Shown in pieces: positions 12,393 to 22,592 of a stretch of DNA of 64,000 nucleotides; position 1 is the first letter of the stretch; each line of letters starts with the position of its first letter. A program made the position numbers and the translations under genes. This DNA comes from Chromera velia (lineage: Eukaryota > Sar > Chromeraceae): NCBI GenBank assembly GCA_018398765.1, contig JAHBMJ010001206.1:51993-115992 (forward strand), written 5' to 3'. Under the pieces are notes generated by a model that had not been told where the DNA came from, did not search any database, and saw only the letters and a list, made by a program, of their open reading frames with translations.

Positions 12393-14119
12393 AATCAGGA
12401 GGGGTTGACAAAAACCAAACCGAAGACGGCTGCAAGGAGAGGCCTCAGTCGATCACTGAATCAAAGAGGGACAGAATGGTTCCAGCGTTTCTCTCAGAGA
12501 CATCGATGAGCTGGGAAGGGCCTGAAAGAAACAAAGGGGCGGAGCGACCAGGTAATTCAGCCAAGACAAGCCAAGCCAAGTGGAAAGGGTTTCTGATTTG
12601 CTGTCTTCCACTCATGTTCTCTTCTTCTTGAGTCCTCTCTCAGTTCAACTGACCGACCAACTGACCTTATCTGCCAGTACAGCACACCGAAACGGAGGCA
12701 TGTTCAGAAGGAGACACCCCCTGCGGACTTCTATGGAAGGTTGCTTGAGGGAGAAGCCAGAGAGCAAGTCCCTCAGGTCCCGGTATCTGCATGATGAAAG
12801 GGGGGCAGATATAACAAAGTTCCTTTCACTCTAACAAAGAGAGCTGGACAGAGAAAAGCCGGCCAAAAAAATAAACAAAAACACACGCTCTACTTCCGGC
12901 AGTGCAAACTGACCCACCCAATCAGCAAAATTGGGAGATTGAAAACGGGTTGAGGATGGAAAGGGAGAAGAAACGTGACGACCCCTCTAAGTCTTCAGAC
13001 TAGAGACTGTGGGTCCCCACGTGCAGAAGCAATGACTTGAAAAAGGGGCGACCCCCATCAGAAACGGAGGGACCAAGCTGCCCGCACACAAGAGAGGGGG
13101 GCGGGGCGGTAGGTCACTCAATCAATCAGTGAACCCCTGTCTGTCTGATTGGTTTACTGACTTCAGCTCTGATGCCTGTCGGGTCCTGCAGATCGATCGG
13201 AAGGGTGCAACAAATGCATGAGCGCATCTGATTATCATTTTCTTTGCGAAATGCATCTGGCCGAATTTCTTTTCTCACATACAGTTTCTGCAGCGGGGTT
13301 CTGAAATCAATGTTGACTTGCCCATGTCGTGGTCTGCACCATCTCTTCGTCCCCTGAGTAAGCAAGGCGAAATGAGTGGAGAGAGCAGAGACGAGGGTCA
13401 AGGAACGCCAAGCGAGGAAGGTACATCGTGGAAACGTATGATACATGTTGGGTTACAAAGGACGCATTGCTTTCTCTTTGGACGGACGTACATGTCGGCA
13501 GATGCCTGTGATCTGTCATCTTCAGCAAAGCTGCTGTTGTCTGCCGATCCATTGGTTCGTTGAATGTTCAGCTGCAGACGCGCAAACAATTCCAGCGCCC
13601 CAAACCGCTCTTCCCGGCTCCTTCCTGCATGCAGTGTGCACACAGCCATCGCATACAGAGACACACTTCTTCTTGAGCATCATAGACAAACAATCTTGCC
13701 AACGGAACCACGAAATATCCAGGGCAATCCTTGATTCGTGTGAGTGTCGTTGTCACGCTATGGTGTGGACCCCCTTTTTCACCAGTGAGAGACTATCCTT
13801 TTTCACCATTTAGCAGGGCTGAGAGAGACTATCTGAATGGCAATTTTGAAAAAGAAAGAGAGCACAAGAATCAGACGACAAGGGAAGAGGAAAACAAAAG
13901 CCACGTACCTCCTTCCACAATGACAACTGCCACTTTTTCCTGTCTGACGGTTTCTCGCCTAACTGCCCGTGCAATGGAAGCCCTCGTGGTCGCCCCTGTC
14001 ATCTGTGTTGCTCCTGTTTTCTCCCTTTCCCTTCCCCTGCTGATGTGCTGGTGTTGTACTTTGGAGACAGTCACCCGAGATCTGAGGCCAACTGACCCCG
14101 CCCCTTCTGGAGATGCCAT
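6952..14119 (-). CDS. MRS2/CorA-family magnesium transporter
   Basis: A Mg2+ channel of the CorA/MRS2 family, known from mitochondria, plastids and vacuoles. Eleven exons join in frame (1038 aa): 14119-13909, 13624-13492, 12786-12666, 12289-11946, 11642-10631, 10062-9847, 9469-9410, 8993-8598, 8259-7903, 7448-7303, 7072-6952. Family hallmarks appear in order: YRDLRDL near residue 116; PSIEVRRGCLLLNM near 130; VFLLPPLWDPLL at 156; helix EFHKYRCQLRALQARVKK before LQDDRALAWLDLS (the LLDDDxDM region); LVLEDYARELEQILQELDFL; and transmembrane helix 1 ending in the GMN selectivity motif (995-997), followed by transmembrane helix 2 in the last exon. Residues about 180-580 and 700-920 are low-complexity insertions, making it over twice the usual length. 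The start is the first ATG in an open exon. The 5' boundary of the sixth exon (10062) is the least certain; 10025 would break the frame. The organelle is unknown. Confidence 0.85.
12312..12391. repeat. (CA)n/(CG)n microsatellite in MRS2 intron 3
   Basis: CA repeats with a central CGCGCGCGCG run, inside the intron 12290-12665. A second (CA)n tract lies at 7083-7133 in the last intron. Confidence 0.95.
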
Positions 14120-15209
14120 CCCGCCTTTCGTCCACACAGTACAATCTCAGCGTACAGAAGCAGGGCCTTAGAAGAGACCAATCTCGTCTGCTGACGAAGA
14201 AGGCAAACAGATGTTTACTTTTAGCGAATACGACACGAAAACGGAATAGTTAATGTTCCGCAAAGTTCTGCGTTTTTTTCATGAGTGGATCCCCTCTTCA
14301 GAAGGACTCAGCACCTGTTCTAAGCACAGAAAGCCACCCGACTCAGGAACATTCGATCGACACAACGCGAAAGACCTACTTGATCTGACAAGTATGACAG
14401 TGACATGCAAGGAAACGCAGTTGCGCATATCTTTCCTCACCGACGCTCGAAACGACGCGGCAGCACAAATGCGCTTGCTCTGCGCTTGCCACATCGGTCG
14501 TACAGTTACTCTGAGGGAGTCTAGTCGTACATAGACGGATTGGTCTGTTGTGAAATGTTGTGAATCGCAGTGATATTAATATTAATATATCTCTGCGATT
14601 CTGTGGGACACAATGTCATACAGTCAGCTGGACTGATCGACAACAGCTAGCGATCGATCCGCGCCTGTTAAGCCATATGTGGCCGGGGCCTGCATGTGAC
14701 CGCGCGGCGGCCGCGCGCCGCGCGTGCATGGCCCCGCGGAGGCCGGGCCGGCCTCCTCTGCCTATATCGATATATCCGCAGCGTCAGTGTTGCATGCGCA
14801 CAGCTTTAATCGAAGTGTTGCGCAATTAACCAATTAATGTTGCAAGTGTTGCACATACAGAAACTTCAATGCATGCATATGCAGTCACGTATACCTGACT
14901 GCTTGGGTATCTTAAAAGTTGAATGTGTCCACGAGCTTTCTGAGAGAAAAACACATGCCTCAGAAAGGAGTGTCGGTCCGATCAAAAGAGGGCAGAGGCT
15001 CAGTTTTGGATGCTGGACTATCTGATGTGTGTGGAGCGCGTCGACTGTTTGCATGCCGTTCTCGACGTGTTGGGGTAAATCGGTGCGAAAGGCGTAGGCG
15101 CGGCTTTGAACGTGAACATTGAAAGCATGTCCACCTCGAGGACTGCCAGTGGAATTTTGCAGTTGCACACCTTTGCATCCTTTTGGATGCCCTTCTTCTA
15201 CTTTCTTCT
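14120..15209. promoter_or_regulatory. Divergent intergenic region between MRS2 and the MscS-like gene
   Basis: This 1.1-kb spacer separates two genes read outward. It holds a hairpin at 14562-14601 (arms GAATCGCAG and CTGCGATTC around an AT-only palindromic centre). A CpG-dense patch at 14690-14757 follows, then CTATATCGATATATCC at 14762-14777. The patch resembles one at 27050-27175 in another divergent spacer. A promoter role is inferred from position; transcription starts cannot be seen. An upstream exon of the plus-strand gene could also lie here. Confidence 0.5.
14562..14601. repeat. Inverted repeat with AT palindrome loop
   Basis: Nine-base arms GAATCGCAG and CTGCGATTC flank a centre made of ATATTAAT-type palindromes, a candidate cruciform in the divergent promoter. 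Confidence 0.7.
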
Positions 15210-16442
15210 ATGGCTCTGCGCACTGTCAGACATGTGCAGACAGTGTGGAGGGACCTCTACTCAGCCGGGCTTCTTGCACACTCGCGGACGTCTCAGGAAC
15301 TCTCGCACTGCGCCGCTTTCTCGAAGGCGGGTGCATTCACCCCTACTCTTGCCTGTCAGTCCTTCATCTCTTTGCAGAGTCTAAGGTCTCCTTTCGGTCT
15401 TCCTCAGAGAAAGTTTCCATTGCTGAGAAAGTTCTTGCGTTCTGACGTTTCGCACCGCAACCTACTTGTCCATGATGCGCCTTTGCTTCTTCTTCCCACG
15501 GGGACAGCAGTGGTCAAGGCTCTGTACAGATGTGGGTGTTCGACCAATACCTCCCGCTTCCTGCCTTGCTGCGACATCCACGTGTCTCCTTCCTGCAAGT
15601 ACAATTTAAGGGGTACAAAAGTCCCCTTGAATAGACGAACGTCAGTCCTCTTTCAGTCACAGCGGACCTCCATTCCGTCTCTGCAGAAGCAGAAAGCCTT
15701 CGCAGTGGTCTTGTCTTCTTCTCAAGGCCAAGAGAGAAGCGAGGAAGATGGACCTGCCGAGCCAGGCGCCAACGGTAGAGCGGAAGAGGAAGAGCAAGTA
15801 GCAGAGGCACAGCGCGATGCGTGGAACTCGTTCAGTGAGGAAGAGGGGGCGTTGTCATCTTCTTCGCCATCTAACGAGACCCTTAGTGGGCAGGTGAAGC
15901 TGGAAGGAGAAGCATCGACTCCCGGCTTGCTCCAAGAGGGTTCATCCTTTTCGAGAAACGCGTTTTTTCTGCGTTCCTCTTTCAAAAAAATGTTTTTCTT
16001 CGTCCCCTTTTTTGACTTTCTCCTTGCAACGACAGGATTGGTGACAGACAGAGACACACGTCGGTTCCTTGCGTGGGCAATTTCATGGAAGGCATACGTT
16101 TCGTTGCTTATCTGGGTGCTGCACAAGCTGGGGTTTGATAAGAATCACTTGTGGACTGGGTTTGGAGTTTCTGGACTCCTTGCTGCGTTTGCATGTCAGG
16201 AGGTTTTGACAAATATGTTGAGTGGGAACCTCCTTCAGTGCCTTGTAGGGGAAGACGTGATAATCAAACAAGGAGGTCACGACTATCGAGGGCATGTAGA
16301 AGCAATCAACACGAGGACTTTGAAGCTCATTACGCCTGATGGTCTCATCATTCTTCTTCCCTGTGCTCTTGTATGTTCAAGTCCGATTGTCATTTTGAAG
16401 AAAAAAGAAGCAGAAAAACGCCATCCAGGCGCTTCCAGCTGA
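15210..16442 (+). CDS. MscS-like mechanosensitive ion channel, probably organellar
   Basis: Single open exon, about 410 aa from ATG 15210. The frame is open back to 15123, so an upstream exon with acceptor TTTTGCAG near 15161 is possible. The N-terminal ~250 residues are Ser-rich and weakly conserved, as for a targeting region. A hydrophobic stretch (FFFVPFFDFLLATTGLV) and SWKAYVSLLIWVLHKLGF precede the family core: GFGVSGLLAAFACQEVLTNMLSGNL matches the pore-lining TM3 region, then GEDVIIKQG..YRGHVEAINTRTLKLITPDGLIILLP matches the beta domain. It recalls plastid MSL2/3 proteins, which release ions under osmotic stress. The protein stops just after the beta domain and lacks the usual C-terminal alpha-beta vestibule. 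The gypsy LTR begins only 147 bp past the stop. Confidence 0.75.
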   Translation: MALRTVRHVQTVWRDLYSAGLLAHSRTSQELSHCAAFSKAGAFTPTLACQSFISLQSLRSPFGLPQRKFPLLRKFLRSDVSHRNLLVHDAPLLLLPTGTAVVKALYRCGCSTNTSRFLPCCDIHVSPSCKYNLRGTKVPLNRRTSVLFQSQRTSIPSLQKQKAFAVVLSSSQGQERSEEDGPAEPGANGRAEEEEQVAEAQRDAWNSFSEEEGALSSSSPSNETLSGQVKLEGEASTPGLLQEGSSFSRNAFFLRSSFKKMFFFVPFFDFLLATTGLVTDRDTRRFLAWAISWKAYVSLLIWVLHKLGFDKNHLWTGFGVSGLLAAFACQEVLTNMLSGNLLQCLVGEDVIIKQGGHDYRGHVEAINTRTLKLITPDGLIILLPCALVCSSPIVILKKKEAEKRHPGASS

Positions 16443-16588
16443 CCTCAAAAAGCAGATGAGTGAAACGACACTATAGACGTTTAAAAAATGAGTTTATCTT
16501 TTTTTTCGTTTCAGCAATATTGTCATTATATTGACCTAGCTCGATCTGGAGTTGATATGGGTTGATTTCTAGATTGATTTACTAATGC

Positions 16589-16895
16589 TGTAAGCTGTTT
16601 TACTGGAGTCTTAGTACTATCAGATACAGATCGTTAAAATCTGACAGACACCGGTTGGTTTGGTCTAACAGTTAATGTCAATCTCGAGCATTCTTAGTGA
16701 TGACGTCAAGCAGACACGTCAAGCATGCACTTCACCAAAATCACTTAATGAAAGCATGCCCGACTTCACGATGCGCGACCTCGTAATACACCCATGCACG
16801 CTATGTGGCCCGGGTCCCCCGTCCGGCCCACATCTGCCTGATGCTTGCCAGCCCTTTATTACTCAGTCTTCTTATTAGGTGGAATGCCCCTCACA
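16589..16895 (-). repeat. 3' LTR of the gypsy element
   Basis: 307 bp, begins TGTAAGCTG on the plus strand and ends CCCCTCACA. Its partner is 22286-22592. Confidence 0.95.
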
Positions 16896-17119
16896 CTTGC
16901 CCGCCTTTTAAGCCAATGTCCACGCTTGGCTCTGAAGACTGATATATTAATCATGTATCCATCGAGCGATCGGACAATCAATTCTCATGCCTATCTATCT
17001 TTTCATCAAGCGCCTATCTAGCATGCCCTCGAACGATCGAGTCATCATCATACATTGTTTCTCACCTTATGCCTTTCCTCCCTCATACTGCCCGTCTGTC
17101 ATTTTTCTTTCCTTTTGAA

Positions 17120-17437
17120 ATCAGCGATCCTTTCTTTTGCTTTCTTAAGATTCTTCGCTGGCTTCCACAAAGCATCCTTCACTCCAAACCCTTTTCATTT
17201 AACTAAATAATGCTGCTTCCCTGAAATTCTCTTGCTGTCCAAAATTTTATCTACCTTGTATTCAGGGCCCTCGAACCTTGGAAGTCTAACTACAGGTGGA
17301 GGGTCACCCGGCTCTCTCACATACTTCTTCAGATAGTTCATATTCACCATAGAATGAATGCGAACTCCTGCCGGAAAGATCAACTCATATACTTCCCGTG
17401 TGATTGCCCTCTTTACCTTAAAAGGACCAAACCACAC
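17120..17437 (-). pseudogene. Integrase C-terminus and chromodomain with an in-frame stop
   Basis: The minus strand reads GPFKV...YELIFPAG..IHSMVNMNYLKKYV (integrase C-terminal GPY/F-like region) and then a chromodomain: EYKVDKILDSKR, HYLVK, a TGA stop near 17195, KGF, LWKPAKNL. The stop sits where chromodomains have the second aromatic-cage tryptophan (YLVKWKGF), so TGG to TGA is the simplest explanation. Chromodomains of this kind guide insertion to marked chromatin. Confidence 0.85.
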
Positions 17438-17680
17438 AGGCTCAAGCTTCCTCTTTACTCCCTCTGGCCTTCTTTTTTATTCGAAAAATTCTCTATGCAC
17501 CAATACCCAATCTCCTGAACCCAATTCCAGTTCCGTATGATAACGATCATAATAGCGAGCTACCGTCTCCCTTGCTCACTCCAGGCACTCCTTCGCTTGT
17601 GCCATCTCTGCCCTGTGTCGTGTAGCGAAGTCAGCTGCTGCCAGAGACAGCAAACTTCCCCGAACAGGCACTGCAGGCAG

Positions 17681-18680
17681 TCAGATTGGATCAAAGCTAT
17701 GCACAAATCTAAATGGTGAGAGACCTGTCACTAGATGTACACTGTTTCTATATGCAAACTGACATGCCGGCAAAGCCTCGGCCCAGTCTTCCTGATGGTC
17801 CATCACGAAACACCTCAACATCTCCCTGATCGTTCTGTTGTCTCTCTCTGTCTGTTCGTCTGTCTGTGGGTGTCTGGAAGAGCTCATCTTGATTTTTGAT
17901 TTCCAGAATCTTTGCAATTCTTGCCAAAATGCAGAGATGAAGCGAGGATCGCGATCAGAGAGAAGAGAACGAAACATACCGACCGAGCACACCACTCTCT
18001 CGAATACAATCGATGCTGTCTCTTCTCCCGTAATCTCTTCCCACACCGGGATGAAAAATACATCCTTTGACAAACGATCAACAACAGAGAGAATTCCATC
18101 CACAATTCTTCCCCAGTACAACGTTCTCGGCAGACCAAACAGGAAGTCGAGAGAAAGAGATTCATATGGACACTCAGAGATAGGCAAAAGATTGAGCAGA
18201 CCAGGTCTTTTCTGGGTGGAATGTTTTGCTCTCTGACAGGCATCACACCAAGCCACATACTTCTTGACTGATAAATATATGTTGAGCCAGTAGAACTTAC
18301 TGTTCAGCTTGAAAAATGTCTTTTCTGGCCCCAGATGTCCTCCAACCACCGTGTCATGATGCTCAGAGATCATCTGCCTCTGCAGAATATCAGTCGGAAT
18401 GGCCAATCTGTCTTTGAAATAAAGAAAGCCATCAACAAGAGTGAATGGTTGAATTCTTATTCTTAAGTGTCGAGGCACAGGCACCTCTGGATGCTTCAAT
18501 ACTTCGATGAGCTCCTGAAAGAATCTTTTTTTTTTGTATCCTCCTTTCACTTCCTTCAAGAACTCTTCATTCACATCCACTCTCATCTCAATGCCTGCCA
18601 ATAGTCTTTTCGCTTCCTTTTCTTCTTCCTTTCTCTTTTCAGTCTTTTCTTCCACTCCCTGCTTTTGCTCAGTTCTCACA
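17681..18680 (-). pseudogene. Gypsy integrase
   Basis: A zinc-binding HHCC segment (HH...GGHLG, WCDACQRAK) is followed by the DDE core: D in LSLDFLFGLP, D in LLSDRDPRFIS, and E in HPQTDEQTERDN (usually HPQTDGQTER). The frame is intact over this stretch but is cut from the downstream chromodomain part by a stop at 17681. Confidence 0.9.
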
Positions 18681-20342
18681 GGCTTTCTGCTCAATACATC
18701 TGCCACCCAATTTTTACTTCCAGGCACGTATCGAGGCGTGATACCTATCTGGTCCGACAACAAAACCCAACGACGCATGCGAGAAGACATTTACATTCGA
18801 TCGGCAGTCGACATGACTGTCTTCAAACTTTTATGATCACTCCATACCTGGGTCGTACACGAAACGTACGGATGCCAGATCTTGACTGCGAACACATAAG
18901 CAAGGAACTCCTTGTCTCTGATGTGGTAGTTCTTCTCTGCTGGGCTCATTATTCTCGAAGCAAATGCACACGGCCAAAGGATCCCGACATGTGGATCCTT
19001 CTACATGAGCACAGCAGCAACAGTCGCAGTCTTTTCACATGCATCAGCAAAACTTTTGAATGGACAAGTAGGATCAGGAATGTACAATTCAGTCACCTGC
19101 TTAACTGCTTCTTTGACTGCCTCAAAACTCGCCTGCTGCTCTTCTTTCTACTCAAACTTCACCGTCTTTTTCAGCAAGCGATAAAGAGGCGCAGCCTTCT
19201 TGCTGAATTCAAACACAAAACGTCTCACCCAAGAAGCCAAACCAAGAAAAGAATGCAACTCACTCACATTCTTGGGCATTGGCCAGTTTTCTATCTTTTC
19301 TATTTTCTTTGTCTCTGGCCTCACTCCTTTCTCTGAGATCCTCAGCACCAAGAATGTTACCTCTCTTTGAAAAAAATGACACTTCGACAACTTTGTAAAC
19401 AGATTTGCCTATTTGAGGAGAAAAAGAACATAAGAGACATGCCGTTCATGCTCCTCTCTCGTCTTTGAATAAATTAGAATATCATCCAAAAATACAGATA
19501 CATACCGATCAAGGCACTCCCTCAACATATAGTGAATCAATCGTATGGCTGCCGGGGGGGCATTCGTTCATCCAAAAGAGACCACCAGCCATTCATAATT
19601 CCCATACCTCGTCGTAAAGGCTGTTTTGGGCATGTCTTTCTCTCTTATTCTCATCTGATGGTAGTACCGTGAAAAATTTTACCCTATACAGCCTATCGAT
19701 CAAATCTTGAGGATGAGGCAATGGATGCTTGTCCTTCACTGTGATTCTATTTAATTCCGTATAGTCACAACACATCCTCTGAGTCATTGTCCCATCCTTC
19801 TTTGCCACAAACAAAACTGGTGCTGCAAAATGAGAACAAGACGGTCGAATGAATCCTTGCTTCAAATATATATCAACTTGCTTCCTCAATTCATCCAGCT
19901 CACCCAAAGAGAGACGATAGGGTGGGCAAGCTGGAGGCGGGTGTCCTGGTTCGAGATCTATCTTGAAGTCAAGTCCTTCCCCCCACGACGGCGGCAACCC
20001 TGTCAAGGAATCGGGAAAGAGAGATGCATTGTCTGCCACAATTGTCTTCATGTCGATCAGCACGGTCGATTTCTTCAGGTACTCACGGACCTCAGTCAAT
20101 TTAGGCGAAGAGAGAACAGGATGATCAGAAGGAAGAGAAGAGAGAAAATCATCATTCATTGCCTCACTACCCCTAAGTCCCTTTCCATTCTCCCCAGCAT
20201 TCTTTCTCCCCCCGTCTTCACTGACTTCATGCAATCTCTGAACCCTGCAGGCAACCCCAGTGGACTCACCAAAAGGGATTTTTGTCTGCAGTCTAACTAG
20301 ATGGCAGATAGCTCCTTTCTGGATCGCCCGCTTTGCCTGCAT
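18680..20342 (-). pseudogene. Gypsy reverse transcriptase and RNase H, frames broken
   Basis: The N-terminal RT part reads in one frame (20342-19593): CDYTELNRITVKDKHPLP is the template-grip region. The catalytic motif FLDDILIYS lies at about 19470-19500 in another frame. ENWPMPKNVSELHSFLGLASW (19148-19390) is the RT connection. RNase H follows, with VWSDHKSLK near 18815, a TAA stop at about 18790, and YVPGSKNWVADVLSR. At least two frameshifts and several stops make it non-functional. Confidence 0.9.
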
Positions 20343-20435
20343 AGAAGAGAGAAGAAGAGGAGTGCTGAATGTTTATTCCTCGTCCTCTTCCTCCAACTCC
20401 ACATCTGGAACCCAATAAATCAATTTCCCTCTGAA

Positions 20436-20897
20436 CTAAAAACGTAGACTTTGAGACGACCACTGCAGTTCAGGCTTATAGGCATGACCCCACTTTGTCC
20501 CTAAGATCAAATCATACTCATCCACGTCGGCTGACATTGCACCCACTGTCTCTTGATACCCCTGAATGTTGATTGGCACTGTGGGTGCACACTCACAGAC
20601 CGACCGAGTCTTCGAGGATTTGAGGGCACCGTGTAAGTTGACGGGTCGTCTCAATCTGCACACATGGAGATGGTGGGCATGAGCAAAATGATAGTCAAGA
20701 TAAATATCATCTACACCTGAATCAACCAAAACTCTGACAGGTACACCAGTCACTCGACCTAAAAACATAAACAACCCCGGACGGACCCCTATTTCATTTT
20801 CCTTCTCCTTCATTTTCATTGGCACATCTTCATTCTTAGGGCTTCCTCCCATCTCGGGGCACTGACCACAAGTTTTGAGTCCCTCTGCTCCTATCAC
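20436..20897 (-). pseudogene. Gypsy aspartic protease region
   Basis: VRVLVDSGVDD carries the DSG active-site triplet of retroelement aspartic proteases, and YDLILGTKWGHAY matches the usual D.ILGM.WL segment. The region lies between gag and RT, as expected. Confidence 0.75.
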
Positions 20898-21380
20898 CTC
20901 ATCCGTCTCGAAACCTCTGTAGATCGTTCGAACTCCCCTACCTGCCAGCTTTGTTCTACCTCTTCCTCTCCCTCTGGGACCACCGTCTCTACGTCCCCCT
21001 CTTCACTGTGACTAGCCCAGAGGTGGCCATGCTTGGGCAGTCAGGAATGGAGCTCTAAACCCTCTGCGATCTCCTTGGTATCCGCCTCTGCCCTGCCCCC
21101 ATCCCCCCTGCCTGAAGTCTTCACGGAATCTCCCGTAGTCCTGCGAGTCCCAAGGGTTCCCTCCGCCAGTGAGTCTCCACATTCCAGAGAAGTTTCCACC
21201 GAGTCCAGAGAAGGGACTTGGACACTACTTAGCAGTATACCCTGTGAGGCGGCATCTGAAACACCTTCCCTCTGCAATACAGAGAGACCTCTCTGCCGGT
21301 GTGAGTGGTGGTGGGAGTTGACGGACCCCACACAGGTCCATGGGGACGGGCCCTTCCTCTTATCTCAATGGAGAGTTGCG

Positions 21381-21986
21381 TCAGGCACTCTCCCCACCAC
21401 TCTCAAAGGCACTCAGCCTTTGGAAGTCTTGTGTCCCGCCTCGCGGTCCTTCTCCACCAGAGAGAAAGACCTCAAGCTTGCTTGCCGTCTTCATGGCAAT
21501 AACCAAGTTGACCGAATGCGCCTTATTTATTTCAAGGCGGACATCTGCTGGCAAACCAGAGATGTAGTCTTCAACGATGTCTTTCTTGATCAACTGGCCC
21601 TTCAGTTTCGCGACAAGCGGCTTGAATCGCTTGTTGTAGTCGTCGACCCCAGCTCCAGTGCATCGGCACTTCTTCAGGTCCTTTTTGGCCTTCTGTCTGG
21701 CCAGTGTGTCTGAATAGTGCTCGATGAGGGCAACCTTCAACAACTCCCAGTTCTGGAATGGTCTGTTCTCGACCTCATAGAGATCAAACCATTCCTTGAG
21801 GTCCTGGGACATTCTGTTCTTTGCCACCAGTACCTTGTCCAGGTCCAACACTTTCTTAAGTTTGTAGAAGTCTTCTACGTCTTTCAACCACCTGGTCAGC
21901 TTGGCCGTCACTCCAGAGAACAGAGCAGGGGCCTCGCACAGCTTCATGTAGTACGACGAGGACGCAGTTATACTTTGGGCTGGCAC
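21381..21986 (-). pseudogene. Gypsy gag
   Basis: About 200 codons of a retrotransposon gag fold: PALFSGVTAKLTRWLKDVEDFY, then LIEHYSD, DYNKRFKPLVAKL and DYISGLPADVRLEI, the conserved gag helices. No intact CCHC zinc knuckle was seen after it. Confidence 0.85.
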
Positions 21987-22285
21987 AATGGCAGGTGATG
22001 TTACCGTTACCTAGACAGATTCCTGAGACTCTGAGGCTTGAGAAACAAGTAATTGCAGAGTTTCTCCATGCAGGTTTTGCGTCGCCTGCATAGAGTCGAT
22101 CCGCTGAGACAATGCTTCAATGGCCCCGACAATCTGCAGAATCCCCGGAGCTAGTACATCCTCTGTCACACCTTCCATCGACGTATGGAGTCGACAGTTA
22201 GTAGACTGAACCAGTCTGAGTACATTGAATTCAACAAGAGCGTTCTCCCTTAACTGAGGGTGGAACGAGGCTCTAAACTACCAGA

Positions 22286-22592
22286 TGTAAGCTGTTTTAC
22301 TGGAGTTTTAGTACTATCAGATACAGATGGTTAAAGTCTGACAGATATCGGTTGGTTTGGTCTAACAGTTAATGTCAATCTCGAGCATTCTTAGTGATGA
22401 CGTCAAGCAGACACGTCAAGCATGCACTTCACCAAAATCACTTAATGAAAGCATGCTCAACTTCACGATGTGCGACCTCGTAATACACCTATGCACGCTA
22501 TATGGCCCGGGTCCCCTGTCCGGCCCACATCTGCCTGACGCTTGCCAGCCCTTTATTACTCAGTCTTCTGATTAGGTGGAATGCCCCTCACA
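22286..22592 (-). repeat. 5' LTR of the gypsy element
   Basis: 307 bp and the same length as the partner at 16589-16895. It would carry the element promoter. Confidence 0.95.

Larger units (their letters stand above)
16589..22592 (-). mobile_element. Ty3/gypsy chromovirus LTR retrotransposon, decayed
   Basis: Two 307-bp LTRs, both TG...CA, enclose gag, protease, reverse transcriptase, RNase H, integrase and chromodomain in the Ty3/gypsy order on the minus strand. By eye the LTRs differ at about 13 positions (roughly 4%), mostly transitions. Flanks AATGC (16584-16588) and AATGT (22593-22597) may be a 5-bp target duplication with one change. Next to the 5' LTR (22284 and lower, minus strand) stands TGGTAGTTTAGAGCC, a candidate primer-binding site. 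The purine-rich run left of the interior (16896-16910, minus strand) may be the polypurine tract. Stops and frameshifts break every long frame, so this copy is dead. Confidence 0.95.
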
